Origin: Cystobacter fuscus DSM 2262
GTDB taxonomy: Bacteria > Myxococcota > Myxococcia > Myxococcales > Myxococcaceae
Direction: 5' to 3'
NCBI RefSeq assembly: GCF_000335475.2
Contig: NZ_ANAH02000015.1
Location: 186,001-250,000 of the forward strand
Length of the DNA: 64,000 nt
A program made the translations under genes and the position numbers. Below, in pieces: positions 1 to 7,152 of this stretch (the first letter of the stretch is position 1; each line of letters starts with the position of its first letter). The notes below the pieces were generated by a model that did not search any database, was not told the DNA's origin, and saw only the letters and a list, made by a program, of their open reading frames with translations.

Positions 1-1
1 C

Positions 2-370
2 TGCGCTCCCGATGACGCCTCGCGCTGGCGGCTGCACGCCTTCAAGTACGTGGACGCCGATGGGGACGGCCACACCCTGCCCTCCACCGGCCAGGTCTGC
101 GCCGCCGCCACCCTCCCCCCGCCCTACACTCCCTCGGCCTCCGGCAACGACTGCGACGACGCCGACCCCGCCCGCTTCCTCTGGCGCGTCCTCTACCCGG
201 ACCGGGATGGCGATGGCGTGGGCACGCCGCCCCGCGTCGTGCTGTGCCTGGACGACGCTCCCCCCCCGCCCGGCTACTCCATCTACGGCTTCGACCCGGA
301 CGACTCCGACCCGGCCTCGCGCGACCCGGCCGATGAGTCCGAGTTGGATGAGTTTCTCTTCACGCAATGA
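2..370 (+). CDS. C-terminal part of a secreted calcium-binding-repeat protein (5' end outside window)
   Basis: The reading frame is open from the left edge and ends at a TGA at 368-370. It contains two Asp-rich DxDGDG motifs (DADGDGH near the start, DRDGDGVG in the middle), each followed by a paired cysteine and an N/D-rich stretch (NDCDDADP). Such spacing is typical of thrombospondin-type-3 or MopE-like calcium-binding repeats in myxobacterial surface proteins. The tail is acidic (DPADESELDEFLFTQ) with no sorting signal. The N-terminus, and so any signal peptide or other domain, is missing. The repeat assignment is by motif and the exact family is uncertain. Confidence 0.6.
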   Translation, partial: CAPDDASRWRLHAFKYVDADGDGHTLPSTGQVCAAATLPPPYTPSASGNDCDDADPARFLWRVLYPDRDGDGVGTPPRVVLCLDDAPPPPGYSIYGFDPDDSDPASRDPADESELDEFLFTQ

Positions 371-393
371 GAAAAGGAACACATCGAGAATTT

Positions 394-424
394 GGGAAAT
401 CTTGACTTGGCCGACATATTTCCC
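394..424. terminator. Hairpin downstream of the first gene, possible terminator
   Basis: GGGAAAT (394-400) and ATTTCCC (418-424) form a perfect 7-bp inverted repeat with a 17-base loop, 23 bases after the stop codon of the first gene. It lies in the only clearly AT-rich stretch of the left end. No U-run follows directly, so it could equally be an operator for the downstream protease gene. Confidence 0.3.
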
Positions 425-438
425 AGAGTGAAAATATC

Positions 439-447
439 TGCTAATAC
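439..447 (+). promoter_or_regulatory. Possible extended -10 promoter of the S8 peptidase gene
   Basis: TG-C-TAATAC (439-447) fits an extended -10 element in an AT-rich pocket. The expected start near 454 would leave a leader of about 155 bases before the ATG at 610. No good -35 hexamer is seen 17 bases upstream. Confidence 0.3.
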
Positions 448-609
448 CTCCCACCGAGAATACATGTGTTGTGGGAGGCCCCTTCAGGACAAGCATTGAA
501 GAAACGGGCCGCCCACGTGACTCCGGGGGAAAGGTTCGGGCCCTCGGGCCCGCGTCCCAGCCTCCGAGGTCACGGTCATGTCTCCCCCCTCACACCGGAG
601 TCAGGACGG

Positions 610-2169
610 ATGACGAAGGCCTCTTTCCTCAAGTTCCACGTAACGCCCACGGTACTGCTCGGCCTCAGCCTGCTGGCAGCGCCCTGTGCGGAGGCCGCCA
701 AGGTTCTGGAGCCGCGGCTGTCCACGGTGAAGCCCACCACTCCCGAGCTGGACGAGGAGACACCGGTCCAGCGCCTGGTCGTGAAGTTCCACGAGGGGAC
801 GCGGGTGCGCCTGCGCGGCGGGGTGATGCAGATCCTCAGCGAGGAGCGCGACGCGGACGAGCGCGGTCGCATGCAGCGCCACCACGTCACCGACGTGCGG
901 CTGAACACGGACGTCTCCGAGCTACAGCGCATGGTGCAGAACAAGGCCCGCGGGCGCCGGCCCGAGCGGCTGTTCCGCGAGCCCGAGTCCACCCTGGCCG
1001 CGCGCAAGCACCTGGCCGAGGAGCTCAGTGGCAAGGAGATGGCGGACCTGGACCTCTATTACGAGCTGCCGCTGGAGCCCGGCATGCAGGCGGCCGACGT
1101 GAACGAGCTGGTCATGCAGCTCAACGCGCTGGACAGCGTGGAGATCGCCTACGCCGAGCCCGTGTCGTGGACGGCCAGTGTGTCGGCGTGGGACGCGCGC
1201 GGCAACGCCACCGCGAGCTATGAGCTGAAGCAGGGCTACCTGGACGCGGCGCCCGTGGGCATCGACGCGCGCTACGCCTGGTCGGTGCCCGGCGGCCGGG
1301 GCCAGGGCGTGCGGCTCATCGACGTGGAGGGCGCCTGGAACAGTCGGCACGAGGATCTGCCGGCCTTCTTCTACTGGGGCGGCGAGCAGTTGCAGGGCGT
1401 GGACTGGCGCGACCACGGCACCGCGGTGATGGGGGTGATGGTGGGCCAGGACAATGGGTATGGCATCACCGGCATCGCGAACGGGGCCATGGCGGGACGC
1501 CAGGGCATCGCCACCCAGAGCATGGCGAGCGCCATCCAGCACGCGGCGCGCGCCGCGGGCCGGGGCGGCGTGGTCCTGGTGGAGTTGCAGGCCCCGGGCC
1601 CCAAGACCCAGAAGGGCTGCGCCTGCAATCTCAGCCAGTGCAACTACGTGCCCCTGGAGTACTGGCGGGCCAACTTCGACGCCATCGCGCAGGCCACCGC
1701 CCACGGCGTACACGTGGTGGAGGCGGCCGGCAATGGCGGCGCGGACCTGGATGATGCCGCCTACCATGGCGCCTTCGACCGGGCGGTGCGCGACTCGGGC
1801 GCCATCCTCGTGGGCGCCAGCTCCGCCACCGGCCACGTCCCCATGTGCTGGACCAACCACGGCTCGCGCGTGGACGTGCACAGCTGGGGCGAGAAGGTCG
1901 TCACCCTGGGCTTTGGCGACCTGAGCGGCCTGGGCGAGAACCGGGGCTACACGGACTCCTTCAATGGCACCTCGAGCGCGGCCCCCATCGTGGCCGGAGC
2001 GGTGGCCGCCCTCCAGGGCGCCGCGTTCGCCGCGGGCAAGGGCCCCGTGCCTCCCCGCGAGATGCGCGCGCTGCTGCGCACCACCGGCACGCCCCAGGCG
2101 CCCTCCTCCAAGCACATCGGCCCCCAGCCCAACCTGCGCCGGGCCCTCCAGCAGGTGCTCGCGCGCTGA
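610..2169 (+). CDS. S8 family (subtilisin-like) secreted serine peptidase
   Basis: Predicted exported endopeptidase of 519 aa. The ATG at 610 is chosen because it opens directly onto a signal peptide (MTKASFLKFHVTPTVLLGLS, ending near AEA). An upstream ATG at 466 in the same frame would add a 48-residue non-signal leader. After a region of about 200 residues resembling a prodomain come the catalytic Asp238 (LIDVEGAW), His269 (DWRDHGTAV), oxyanion Asn375 (EAAGNGG) and Ser455 (NGTSSAAP). The Asp motif reads DVE rather than the usual D-[ST]-G. A cysteine-rich insert (GCACNLSQC) lies between His and Asn. It converges on the DUF3185 gene with only 7 bases between stops. The family is certain; the substrate is unknown. 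Confidence 0.9.
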   Translation: MTKASFLKFHVTPTVLLGLSLLAAPCAEAAKVLEPRLSTVKPTTPELDEETPVQRLVVKFHEGTRVRLRGGVMQILSEERDADERGRMQRHHVTDVRLNTDVSELQRMVQNKARGRRPERLFREPESTLAARKHLAEELSGKEMADLDLYYELPLEPGMQAADVNELVMQLNALDSVEIAYAEPVSWTASVSAWDARGNATASYELKQGYLDAAPVGIDARYAWSVPGGRGQGVRLIDVEGAWNSRHEDLPAFFYWGGEQLQGVDWRDHGTAVMGVMVGQDNGYGITGIANGAMAGRQGIATQSMASAIQHAARAAGRGGVVLVELQAPGPKTQKGCACNLSQCNYVPLEYWRANFDAIAQATAHGVHVVEAAGNGGADLDDAAYHGAFDRAVRDSGAILVGASSATGHVPMCWTNHGSRVDVHSWGEKVVTLGFGDLSGLGENRGYTDSFNGTSSAAPIVAGAVAALQGAAFAAGKGPVPPREMRALLRTTGTPQAPSSKHIGPQPNLRRALQQVLAR

Positions 2170-2176
2170 GCGCGGG

Positions 2177-2395
2177 CTAGCGGCGGCGCTTGCCTCCTCC
2201 CAGGGCGAGGAGCAACACGCCGCCCACCACTCCAGCTCCACCGATGGCCAGGTCGCGCTGGGTGCTCTCGGTGTAGCGCCCGGTGAGCTTCTGCGCGGCG
2301 CGCTCCACCATGGAGTCGGTGGCGCGCCAGGCACTCACCAGGAACACGGTGCCAGCGACAAGGAGCATGATTCCCAGGATGCGGACAATCCCCAC
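2177..2395 (-). CDS. Small two-helix membrane protein, DUF3185-like
   Basis: A 72-aa protein with a first helix (ILGIMLLVAGTVFLVSAW), a polar segment containing a T-G-R-Y-T-E-S-T motif, a glycine-rich second helix (GGAGVVGGVLLLALGGG) and a basic KRRR tail. This order matches the DUF3185 family of small inner-membrane proteins with no known activity. The GTG at 2395 is preferred because GAGAGGA lies 8 bases upstream. An ATG at 2455 would add 20 Arg/Pro-rich residues. It is divergent from the KaiC-like gene, with a long GC hairpin between them. Confidence 0.65.
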   Translation of the reverse strand: MGIVRILGIMLLVAGTVFLVSAWRATDSMVERAAQKLTGRYTESTQRDLAIGGAGVVGGVLLLALGGGKRRR

Positions 2396-2463
2396 GGCGT
2401 GAGTCCTCTCGGCTTTGGGTGCGACGGGCCGGGACCGCCCGGCACCGCGCGACATTAGCCCGC

Positions 2464-2507
2464 AACCCCCCCGGGAGTGTCCAGAACTCCACGAACCCGG
2501 GGGGGTT
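2464..2507. repeat. 12-bp perfect inverted repeat between divergent genes
   Basis: AACCCCCCCGGG (2464-2475) is repeated in inverted form as CCCGGGGGGGTT (2496-2507) around a 20-base spacer. It sits upstream of both the DUF3185 gene (minus) and the KaiC-like gene (plus). It may be a cruciform, a transcription roadblock or a protein site; the sequence alone does not decide. Confidence 0.7.
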
Positions 2508-2593
2508 CGGGCACCTTCGGACAGTCGCGGTGGAAAGCACGTCTGAGTACATCTTGACCCATTAGTGTGGGACGGGCGAGAGGAGCGGGCAGC

Positions 2594-4117
2594 GTGAGTG
2601 ACATCAAGCCAACCGAGGAGCCCGTGCGCCGCGTGGTGACCGGTTCGTCCGGACTGGACGCGCTGCTCAACGGCGGCTGGGTCCACGGGGGAACCTACAT
2701 GGTCTCGGGAGCCCCGGGGACGGGGAAGACCGTGCTGGGCAACCAGCTGTGCTTCTCGCACGTGGCCGGCGGCGGGCGCGCCGTCTTCATCACCATGCTC
2801 TCCGAGTCGCACGAGCGGATGATGACGCACCTGCGCGGCATGCGCTTCTTCCGGCGCGAGGTGATTGGCCAGTTTCTGCACTACGTGAGCGCCTACGCCA
2901 CGCTCAAGGCCGAGGGGCTCGAGGGGCTGTCGCGGCTGCTCTACCGCGCGGTGCGCGAGCACCAGGCGACGGTGCTGGTGGTGGATGGGCTCTTGGCGGC
3001 GCAGGAGAGCGCCGGCTCGGTGCTCGTCTTCCGCGAGTTCCTCCACGCCCTGGGGGTGCACAACGCGATGGCCGGCTGCACCACGCTGGTGCTCACCAAC
3101 CGCCAGGAGAACGCGGCGGACCCTCAATTCGCCATGGTGGATGGGGTGCTCGTGCTGGAGATGCACCTGGAGGGCCTGCGCTCCGTGCGCACGCTGGAGG
3201 TGACGAAGCTGCGCGGCGAGCCGCAACTCACCGGCCGGCACGTCTTCGAGATCAACGCCGAGGGGCTCGTGGTGTACCCGCGCCTGGAGGCGTTCGTTCC
3301 GCCCCCGCGCGAGGAGCCAGCGGCCTCCGCGCGGCGGCTGGGCTTCGGGGTGCCGAGCCTGGACGAGATGCTCTCGGGCGGCGTGCCGGAGCGCTCCTCC
3401 TCGCTGCTGTCCGGAGCACCCGGCAGTGGCAAGACGCTCTTGGGGATGCACTTCCTGGCGGAGGGGGTGCGGCGAGGAGAGAAGGGCCTGTACTTCGGCT
3501 TCGGAGAGACGCGCGACCGGCTGCTCGCGAAGGCCCAGGGCGTGGGCCTGAAGCTGGCCCCGGCGCTGGCGTCGGGCGGGCTGGTGGTGGAGTCACGCAG
3601 CCCGGTGGAGTGCCTGCCCGATGCCCGGGCGCACGAGCTGCTCGCGCTCGTGGAGCGCCACCAGGCGCGCCGGCTCGTGCTGGATGGCCTGGAACTGCTC
3701 CCGCATATGATGGACCCGCGGCGCACGCTCGGCTTCGTCACCGCGCTGCTCAACGCGCTGCGCGCGCGCGGCGTCACCCCGCTGCTGCTCCAGCGCACGC
3801 CCCTGCTCTTCGGGCCGCGCGAGGAAGGGCCGTTGCAGGGATTGGAAGCACTCATCGACAACATCGTCTTCCTCCGCTATGTGGAGCTGCGCTCGCGGCT
3901 GTACCGGATGCTCTCCATCTTCAAGATGAGCGAGAGCCCCTACGAGTCCACGTCGCGTGAGTTCTCCCTCTCCTCGCGGGGTATCGACGTGGCGGACAGC
4001 TCCGAGAGCGCCGAGAACATCCTCCAGGGCCGGCACCGGCCGCGGGCCGCCAAGCGCCCCTCCACCCGGAGCAAGGCCGCGCCCCGGCGGCCCCTCAAGC
4101 GCGGAGGTCGCGCATGA
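2594..4117 (+). CDS. KaiC-like double RecA-fold ATPase
   Basis: 507 aa with two tandem KaiC-type RecA domains. The first has Walker A at residues 39-46 (GAPGTGKT) and a DGL segment (VLVVDGLLA). The second has Walker A around Lys280 (GAPGSGKT) and RLVLDGLELL. The C-terminus is a low-complexity Arg/Lys/Pro tail (RPRAAKRPSTRSKAAPRRP). The GTG at 2594 is chosen because GGAG sits 8 bases upstream; another in-frame GTG lies at 2567. It overlaps the next gene, a single-domain receiver, by 4 bases (ATGA), so the two should act together. Outside cyanobacteria such proteins are usually signalling ATPases rather than clock proteins, and no KaiA or KaiB is present. Function beyond ATPase is inference. 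Confidence 0.85.
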   Translation: MSDIKPTEEPVRRVVTGSSGLDALLNGGWVHGGTYMVSGAPGTGKTVLGNQLCFSHVAGGGRAVFITMLSESHERMMTHLRGMRFFRREVIGQFLHYVSAYATLKAEGLEGLSRLLYRAVREHQATVLVVDGLLAAQESAGSVLVFREFLHALGVHNAMAGCTTLVLTNRQENAADPQFAMVDGVLVLEMHLEGLRSVRTLEVTKLRGEPQLTGRHVFEINAEGLVVYPRLEAFVPPPREEPAASARRLGFGVPSLDEMLSGGVPERSSSLLSGAPGSGKTLLGMHFLAEGVRRGEKGLYFGFGETRDRLLAKAQGVGLKLAPALASGGLVVESRSPVECLPDARAHELLALVERHQARRLVLDGLELLPHMMDPRRTLGFVTALLNALRARGVTPLLLQRTPLLFGPREEGPLQGLEALIDNIVFLRYVELRSRLYRMLSIFKMSESPYESTSREFSLSSRGIDVADSSESAENILQGRHRPRAAKRPSTRSKAAPRRPLKRGGRA

Positions 4118-4470
4118 GCAAGCTGCTCATCGTGGACGACGAGGTGGCCATCCTCGAGGCCCTCACCGACATCCTCTCCGTGGAGGGCTACGAGGTCTCC
4201 ACCGCCGCCAACGGCGCCGAGGGGCTGCAGCAGGTGGGCCGCGACCGGCCGGACCTCATCCTCCTGGACTTGATGATGCCGGTGATGGACGGCCAGGAGA
4301 TGCTGCGCCGGCTCAAGGACGACCCGTCCCTGCGCTCCATCCCCGTGGTGGTGATGAGCGCCGGGCGGGTGACGAAGGCGGAGCTGCAGGGCAGCCGCTT
4401 CCTCGCCAAGCCCTTCGAGCTGGATGACCTGCTGGACACCGTCACCGCGGAGCTGAACAAGAAGGCGTGA
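4114..4470 (+). CDS. Single-domain response regulator (CheY-like receiver)
   Basis: 118 aa, only a receiver domain. The acidic pair is Asp8/Asp9 (LLIVDDE), the phospho-acceptor Asp52 (LILLDLMMP), the switch Ser is in VVVMSAG and the conserved Lys in AKPFEL. There is no output domain. Its start overlaps the stop of the KaiC-like gene by ATGA, indicating translational coupling and probably a shared pathway. The cognate kinase is not adjacent; the nearest histidine kinase is 2.7 kb downstream with unrelated genes between. Confidence 0.88.
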   Translation: MSKLLIVDDEVAILEALTDILSVEGYEVSTAANGAEGLQQVGRDRPDLILLDLMMPVMDGQEMLRRLKDDPSLRSIPVVVMSAGRVTKAELQGSRFLAKPFELDDLLDTVTAELNKKA

Positions 4471-4478
4471 CGCGGGCG

Positions 4479-4497
4479 GGGGCGCCGGGCGCGCCCC
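4479..4497. terminator. GC hairpin between convergent genes
   Basis: GGGGCGC (4479-4485) pairs with GCGCCCC (4491-4497) around a 5-base loop. It lies between the stops of the receiver gene (plus) and orn (minus). There is no U-run on either side, so termination strength is uncertain. Confidence 0.4.
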
Positions 4498-4506
4498 ACC
4501 CCCGTC

Positions 4507-5085
4507 TCAGGTGTTGCCGCCCGGAGTCGTCGTGGGGGGCACGAACAGGTGGGTGCGGTAGTGCGTGAGCTCGGCGATGCTCGAGCGCAAGTCCGCCAGC
4601 GCCGTGTGCCCCGAGGGCGCCTTGCGCTGGGCCACCTTGTCCGGGTACCACGCGCTCGCCAGCACCTTGAGGCTCGACACGTCCACCTGGCGGTAGTGCA
4701 GGTAGCGGTCGAGCATCGGCATGTACTTCACCAGGAAGCGCCGGTCGGTGTGGATGGAATTGCCGCAGAGGATGCCCTCGCCCACGTCGCAGTGCTGCGA
4801 CACCAGGGCGGTGATCTCCTTCTCCGCCACGCGCAGGGACGTCTGCGACTCGCGCACGCGCTTGGCCAGACCATTGCGCGTGTGCATCTCCCGGACGATG
4901 GGCTCCATGCGCGCGAGCACCTCCTCGGGCTGCCAGATGACGCGCTCCATCTCCGCCCGGGGCACCAGGTCCGGGCCGGTGATGATGACGCCAATCTCGA
5001 TGATGGCGGAGTCGTCGGGGTCGAGTCCGGTCATCTCCAGATCGAGCCAGACGAAACACGGGGGCGGCGGGGCGGATGCGGGCAT
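4507..5085 (-). CDS. orn: Oligoribonuclease (DEDDh 3'-5' exonuclease)
   Basis: 192 aa, the usual family length. It degrades short oligoribonucleotides, including pGpG, to mononucleotides in the cytoplasm. The DEDDh residues are all present: Asp15 and Glu17 (WLDLEMTGLD), Asp114 (NSIHTDRRFL), His160 and Asp165 (GHTALADLRSS). The N-terminus has a short Ala/Pro-rich extension before the first strand, and the C-terminus a Pro/Thr tail. It is divergent from the PRPP synthetase gene with 51 bases between starts, so the promoters must overlap. Confidence 0.95.
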   Translation of the reverse strand: MPASAPPPPCFVWLDLEMTGLDPDDSAIIEIGVIITGPDLVPRAEMERVIWQPEEVLARMEPIVREMHTRNGLAKRVRESQTSLRVAEKEITALVSQHCDVGEGILCGNSIHTDRRFLVKYMPMLDRYLHYRQVDVSSLKVLASAWYPDKVAQRKAPSGHTALADLRSSIAELTHYRTHLFVPPTTTPGGNT

Positions 5086-5136
5086 GGGCGGCGCAGTCTA
5101 CCCCGAGCCCGGCCGATTGAGAGATGATGCCGCCCC

Positions 5137-6051
5137 ATGGAACTGACCGTCTTCAGTGGCACCGCCAACCGCGCACTCGGTGAGAACCTCGCCCGCACGC
5201 TCGGACGGCCCCTGGGCCGCTGCCACCTGGAGCGCTTCCCGGATGGCGAGCTGTACGTGGAAATCCAGGAGGACGTGCGCGGCCGCAACGTGTGCCTCAT
5301 CCAGCCCACGCTGCCCCCCGTGGGCGAGAACCTGATGGAGCTGCTCTTGATGGCGGACGCGTGCTGGCGCGCGGGCGCGGCGCGGCTCATGGCGGTGGTG
5401 CCCTACTTCGGCTACGCGCGGCAGGATCGACGCACCCACCCGGGCGAGGCGCTCGGCGGCAAGCTGGTGGTGGACCTCCTGGAGCGCGGCCGCTTCGAGC
5501 GCGTGGTGGCGGTGCACCTGCACACCCCGGCGCTGGAGGGCTGTTTCGGCATGCCGCTGGAGCACCTGGACGCCAGCCACCTGCTGGCCGAGGCCGCGCG
5601 GCCCCACGCGGGAGACGGCGCGGTGGTGGTGTCGCCGGACCTGGGCGCGGTGAAGCTCGCCGAGCGCTACGCGCGCCAGCTCGGACTGCCCCTGGCCATC
5701 GTGCACAAGCGCCGCATGAGTGGCTCCGAGGTGAGTGTCCGGGGACTCGTGGGCGAGGTGCGCGGCCTGCGGCCCATCATCGTGGACGACATGATCTCCA
5801 CCGCGGGCACCATCGCCGCCACGGCGGAGACGGTGCTCAAGGAGGGCTGCGCCGAGGACATCACCGTGGTGGCCACCCACGCGCTGCTGGTGGGCCCCGC
5901 GGTGGAGCGGCTGAGCCAGGTGCCCATCCGCCGCCTCATCTCCACCGACAGTGTGCCGCTCGAGCGCACGCTCCCCTTCGAGCACGCGGTGGTGGGACTC
6001 GCCCCGCTGCTCGCCGACGCCATCTGCCGCGTCACCTCCGACCGGAGATGA
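5137..6051 (+). CDS. prs: Ribose-phosphate pyrophosphokinase (PRPP synthetase)
   Basis: 304 aa. Transfers pyrophosphate from ATP to ribose 5-phosphate, giving PRPP for nucleotide, NAD and His/Trp synthesis. Visible elements are FPDGELYVEI near residue 33, the ATP-site segment PYFGYARQDR and the PRPP-binding loop VDDMISTAGTI. In the usual regulatory-flexible position it reads RRTHPGEAL instead of the common KxRxREPI, suggesting a divergent, possibly second, paralogue rather than the canonical housekeeping enzyme. It is followed after 66 bases by the enoyl-CoA hydratase gene on the same strand, with no functional link. Confidence 0.88.
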   Translation: MELTVFSGTANRALGENLARTLGRPLGRCHLERFPDGELYVEIQEDVRGRNVCLIQPTLPPVGENLMELLLMADACWRAGAARLMAVVPYFGYARQDRRTHPGEALGGKLVVDLLERGRFERVVAVHLHTPALEGCFGMPLEHLDASHLLAEAARPHAGDGAVVVSPDLGAVKLAERYARQLGLPLAIVHKRRMSGSEVSVRGLVGEVRGLRPIIVDDMISTAGTIAATAETVLKEGCAEDITVVATHALLVGPAVERLSQVPIRRLISTDSVPLERTLPFEHAVVGLAPLLADAICRVTSDRR

Positions 6052-6117
6052 GCCCGGCGCGCACGCGGGGTGTGAGTCCCGCCCTTCCCCAAGGCCGCCG
6101 GGCTAAGGTGCCCGGCC

Positions 6118-6867
6118 ATGTCCGACACGCTGCTCAGCCACCTGGAAGCCGGAGTCCTCACCCTCACCTTCAACCGGCCGCAGAAGAAGAACGCCTTCAC
6201 CGGCGAGATGTACTCGCTCGCGGCCCAGGCGCTGCGCGACGCGGACAAGGATGACGCCGTGCGCGTCGTGGTGCTCGCCGGCGCGGGCGGCACCTTCACC
6301 GCCGGTAACGATTTGAAGGACTTCCTGGAGAATCCGCCCACGGGCGAGGACTCCCCCGTGTTCCGCTTCCTGCACACGCTCGCCCACTTCACCCGGCCCA
6401 TCGTGGCGCGCGTGGAGGGCGTGGCGGTGGGCATCGGCACCACACTGCTGCTGCACTGTGACTACGTGGCCGCCAGCGAGCGCGCCGTCTTCAGCATGCC
6501 CTTCGTCAACCTGGGCCTGAGCCCCGAGGGTGCCTCGAGTCTGCTGTTGCCCCGCCTGGCCGGCATGGCGCTCGCCTCCGAGCTGCTCATGTTCGGCGAG
6601 CCCTTCGACGCCGCCACCGCCCTGCGCGCGGGGCTCGTCAACCGGGTGGTGCCCGACGCGGAGCTCGAGGCGCTGGTGAAATCGCGCGCCGCCGCGCTCG
6701 CCTCCCGGCCCGTGGAGTCCGTGCGCCTCACCAAGAAGCTGCTGCGCGAGCCCCTGCGCGCCGCCGTGGACGAAACCCTCTCGCGCGAGGGCGCTCTCTT
6801 CATGCAACGGCTCGCATCCGCCGAGGCCCGCGAGGCCTTCAACGCCTTCCTGTCCAAGAAAAAATAA
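6118..6867 (+). CDS. Enoyl-CoA hydratase/isomerase (crotonase) family protein
   Basis: 249 aa with a crotonase fold throughout. The CoA-binding start is NRPQKKNAF. The first oxyanion-hole segment is GAGGTFTAGNDLKDF and the second is VEGVAVGIGTTLLLHCDYV. LGLSPEGASSLLLPRLAG follows, where PEG carries a Glu at the usual catalytic position. This combination fits a delta3-delta2 enoyl-CoA isomerase or a hydratase-related enzyme of fatty-acid breakdown; the exact reaction cannot be told from motifs. It stands alone, with no thiolase or dehydrogenase beside it. The downstream 180 bases hold a T-rich stretch that may end transcription. Confidence 0.88.
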   Translation: MSDTLLSHLEAGVLTLTFNRPQKKNAFTGEMYSLAAQALRDADKDDAVRVVVLAGAGGTFTAGNDLKDFLENPPTGEDSPVFRFLHTLAHFTRPIVARVEGVAVGIGTTLLLHCDYVAASERAVFSMPFVNLGLSPEGASSLLLPRLAGMALASELLMFGEPFDAATALRAGLVNRVVPDAELEALVKSRAAALASRPVESVRLTKKLLREPLRAAVDETLSREGALFMQRLASAEAREAFNAFLSKKK

Positions 6868-7050
6868 ATTTCCAATACAACTCCCACTCGGGCTGGGAAA
6901 TGGACTCCCCTTCACTGGGATTCTGTTGGATTGACGGCGTCGAGGGAGTACCTGCTGGGAGCCCTGTTTTTCCGGTGTTTTCCCTGCAACTATGATGAGC
7001 CCTTGAGCGCCGCCCATGCCCGGTGGTGGGCGTGTACGGGGGAAGATGAC

Positions 7051-7152
7051 ATGCAAAGCGTTGGATGGGCGGCTGCCATGCTGTTGCTGTTGTCCGCGTG
7101 CACGCGCGTGCCGGACAGTCCCTCGACTGTCCTGACCCGGGTGCGCCCATGA
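7051..7152 (+). CDS. 33-residue lipoprotein-like small protein coupled to the sensor kinase
   Basis: The frame from the ATG at 7051 encodes a short hydrophobic leader (WAAAMLLLLSAC) with a good lipobox (L-S-A-C) and only about 15 mature residues. GGGGGAAGA lies just upstream as a plausible ribosome site. Its stop overlaps the kinase start as ATGA (7149-7152). It could be a real mini-lipoprotein or a leader ORF that couples translation of the kinase. Confidence 0.5.
   Translation: MQSVGWAAAMLLLLSACTRVPDSPSTVLTRVRP

Noticed and set aside
2177-3451. A 424-codon minus-strand frame opposite the KaiC-like gene
   Set aside because: The part antisense to the KaiC gene has no protein-like composition. 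Only its last 72 codons form the DUF3185 gene, which has its own GTG and ribosome site.
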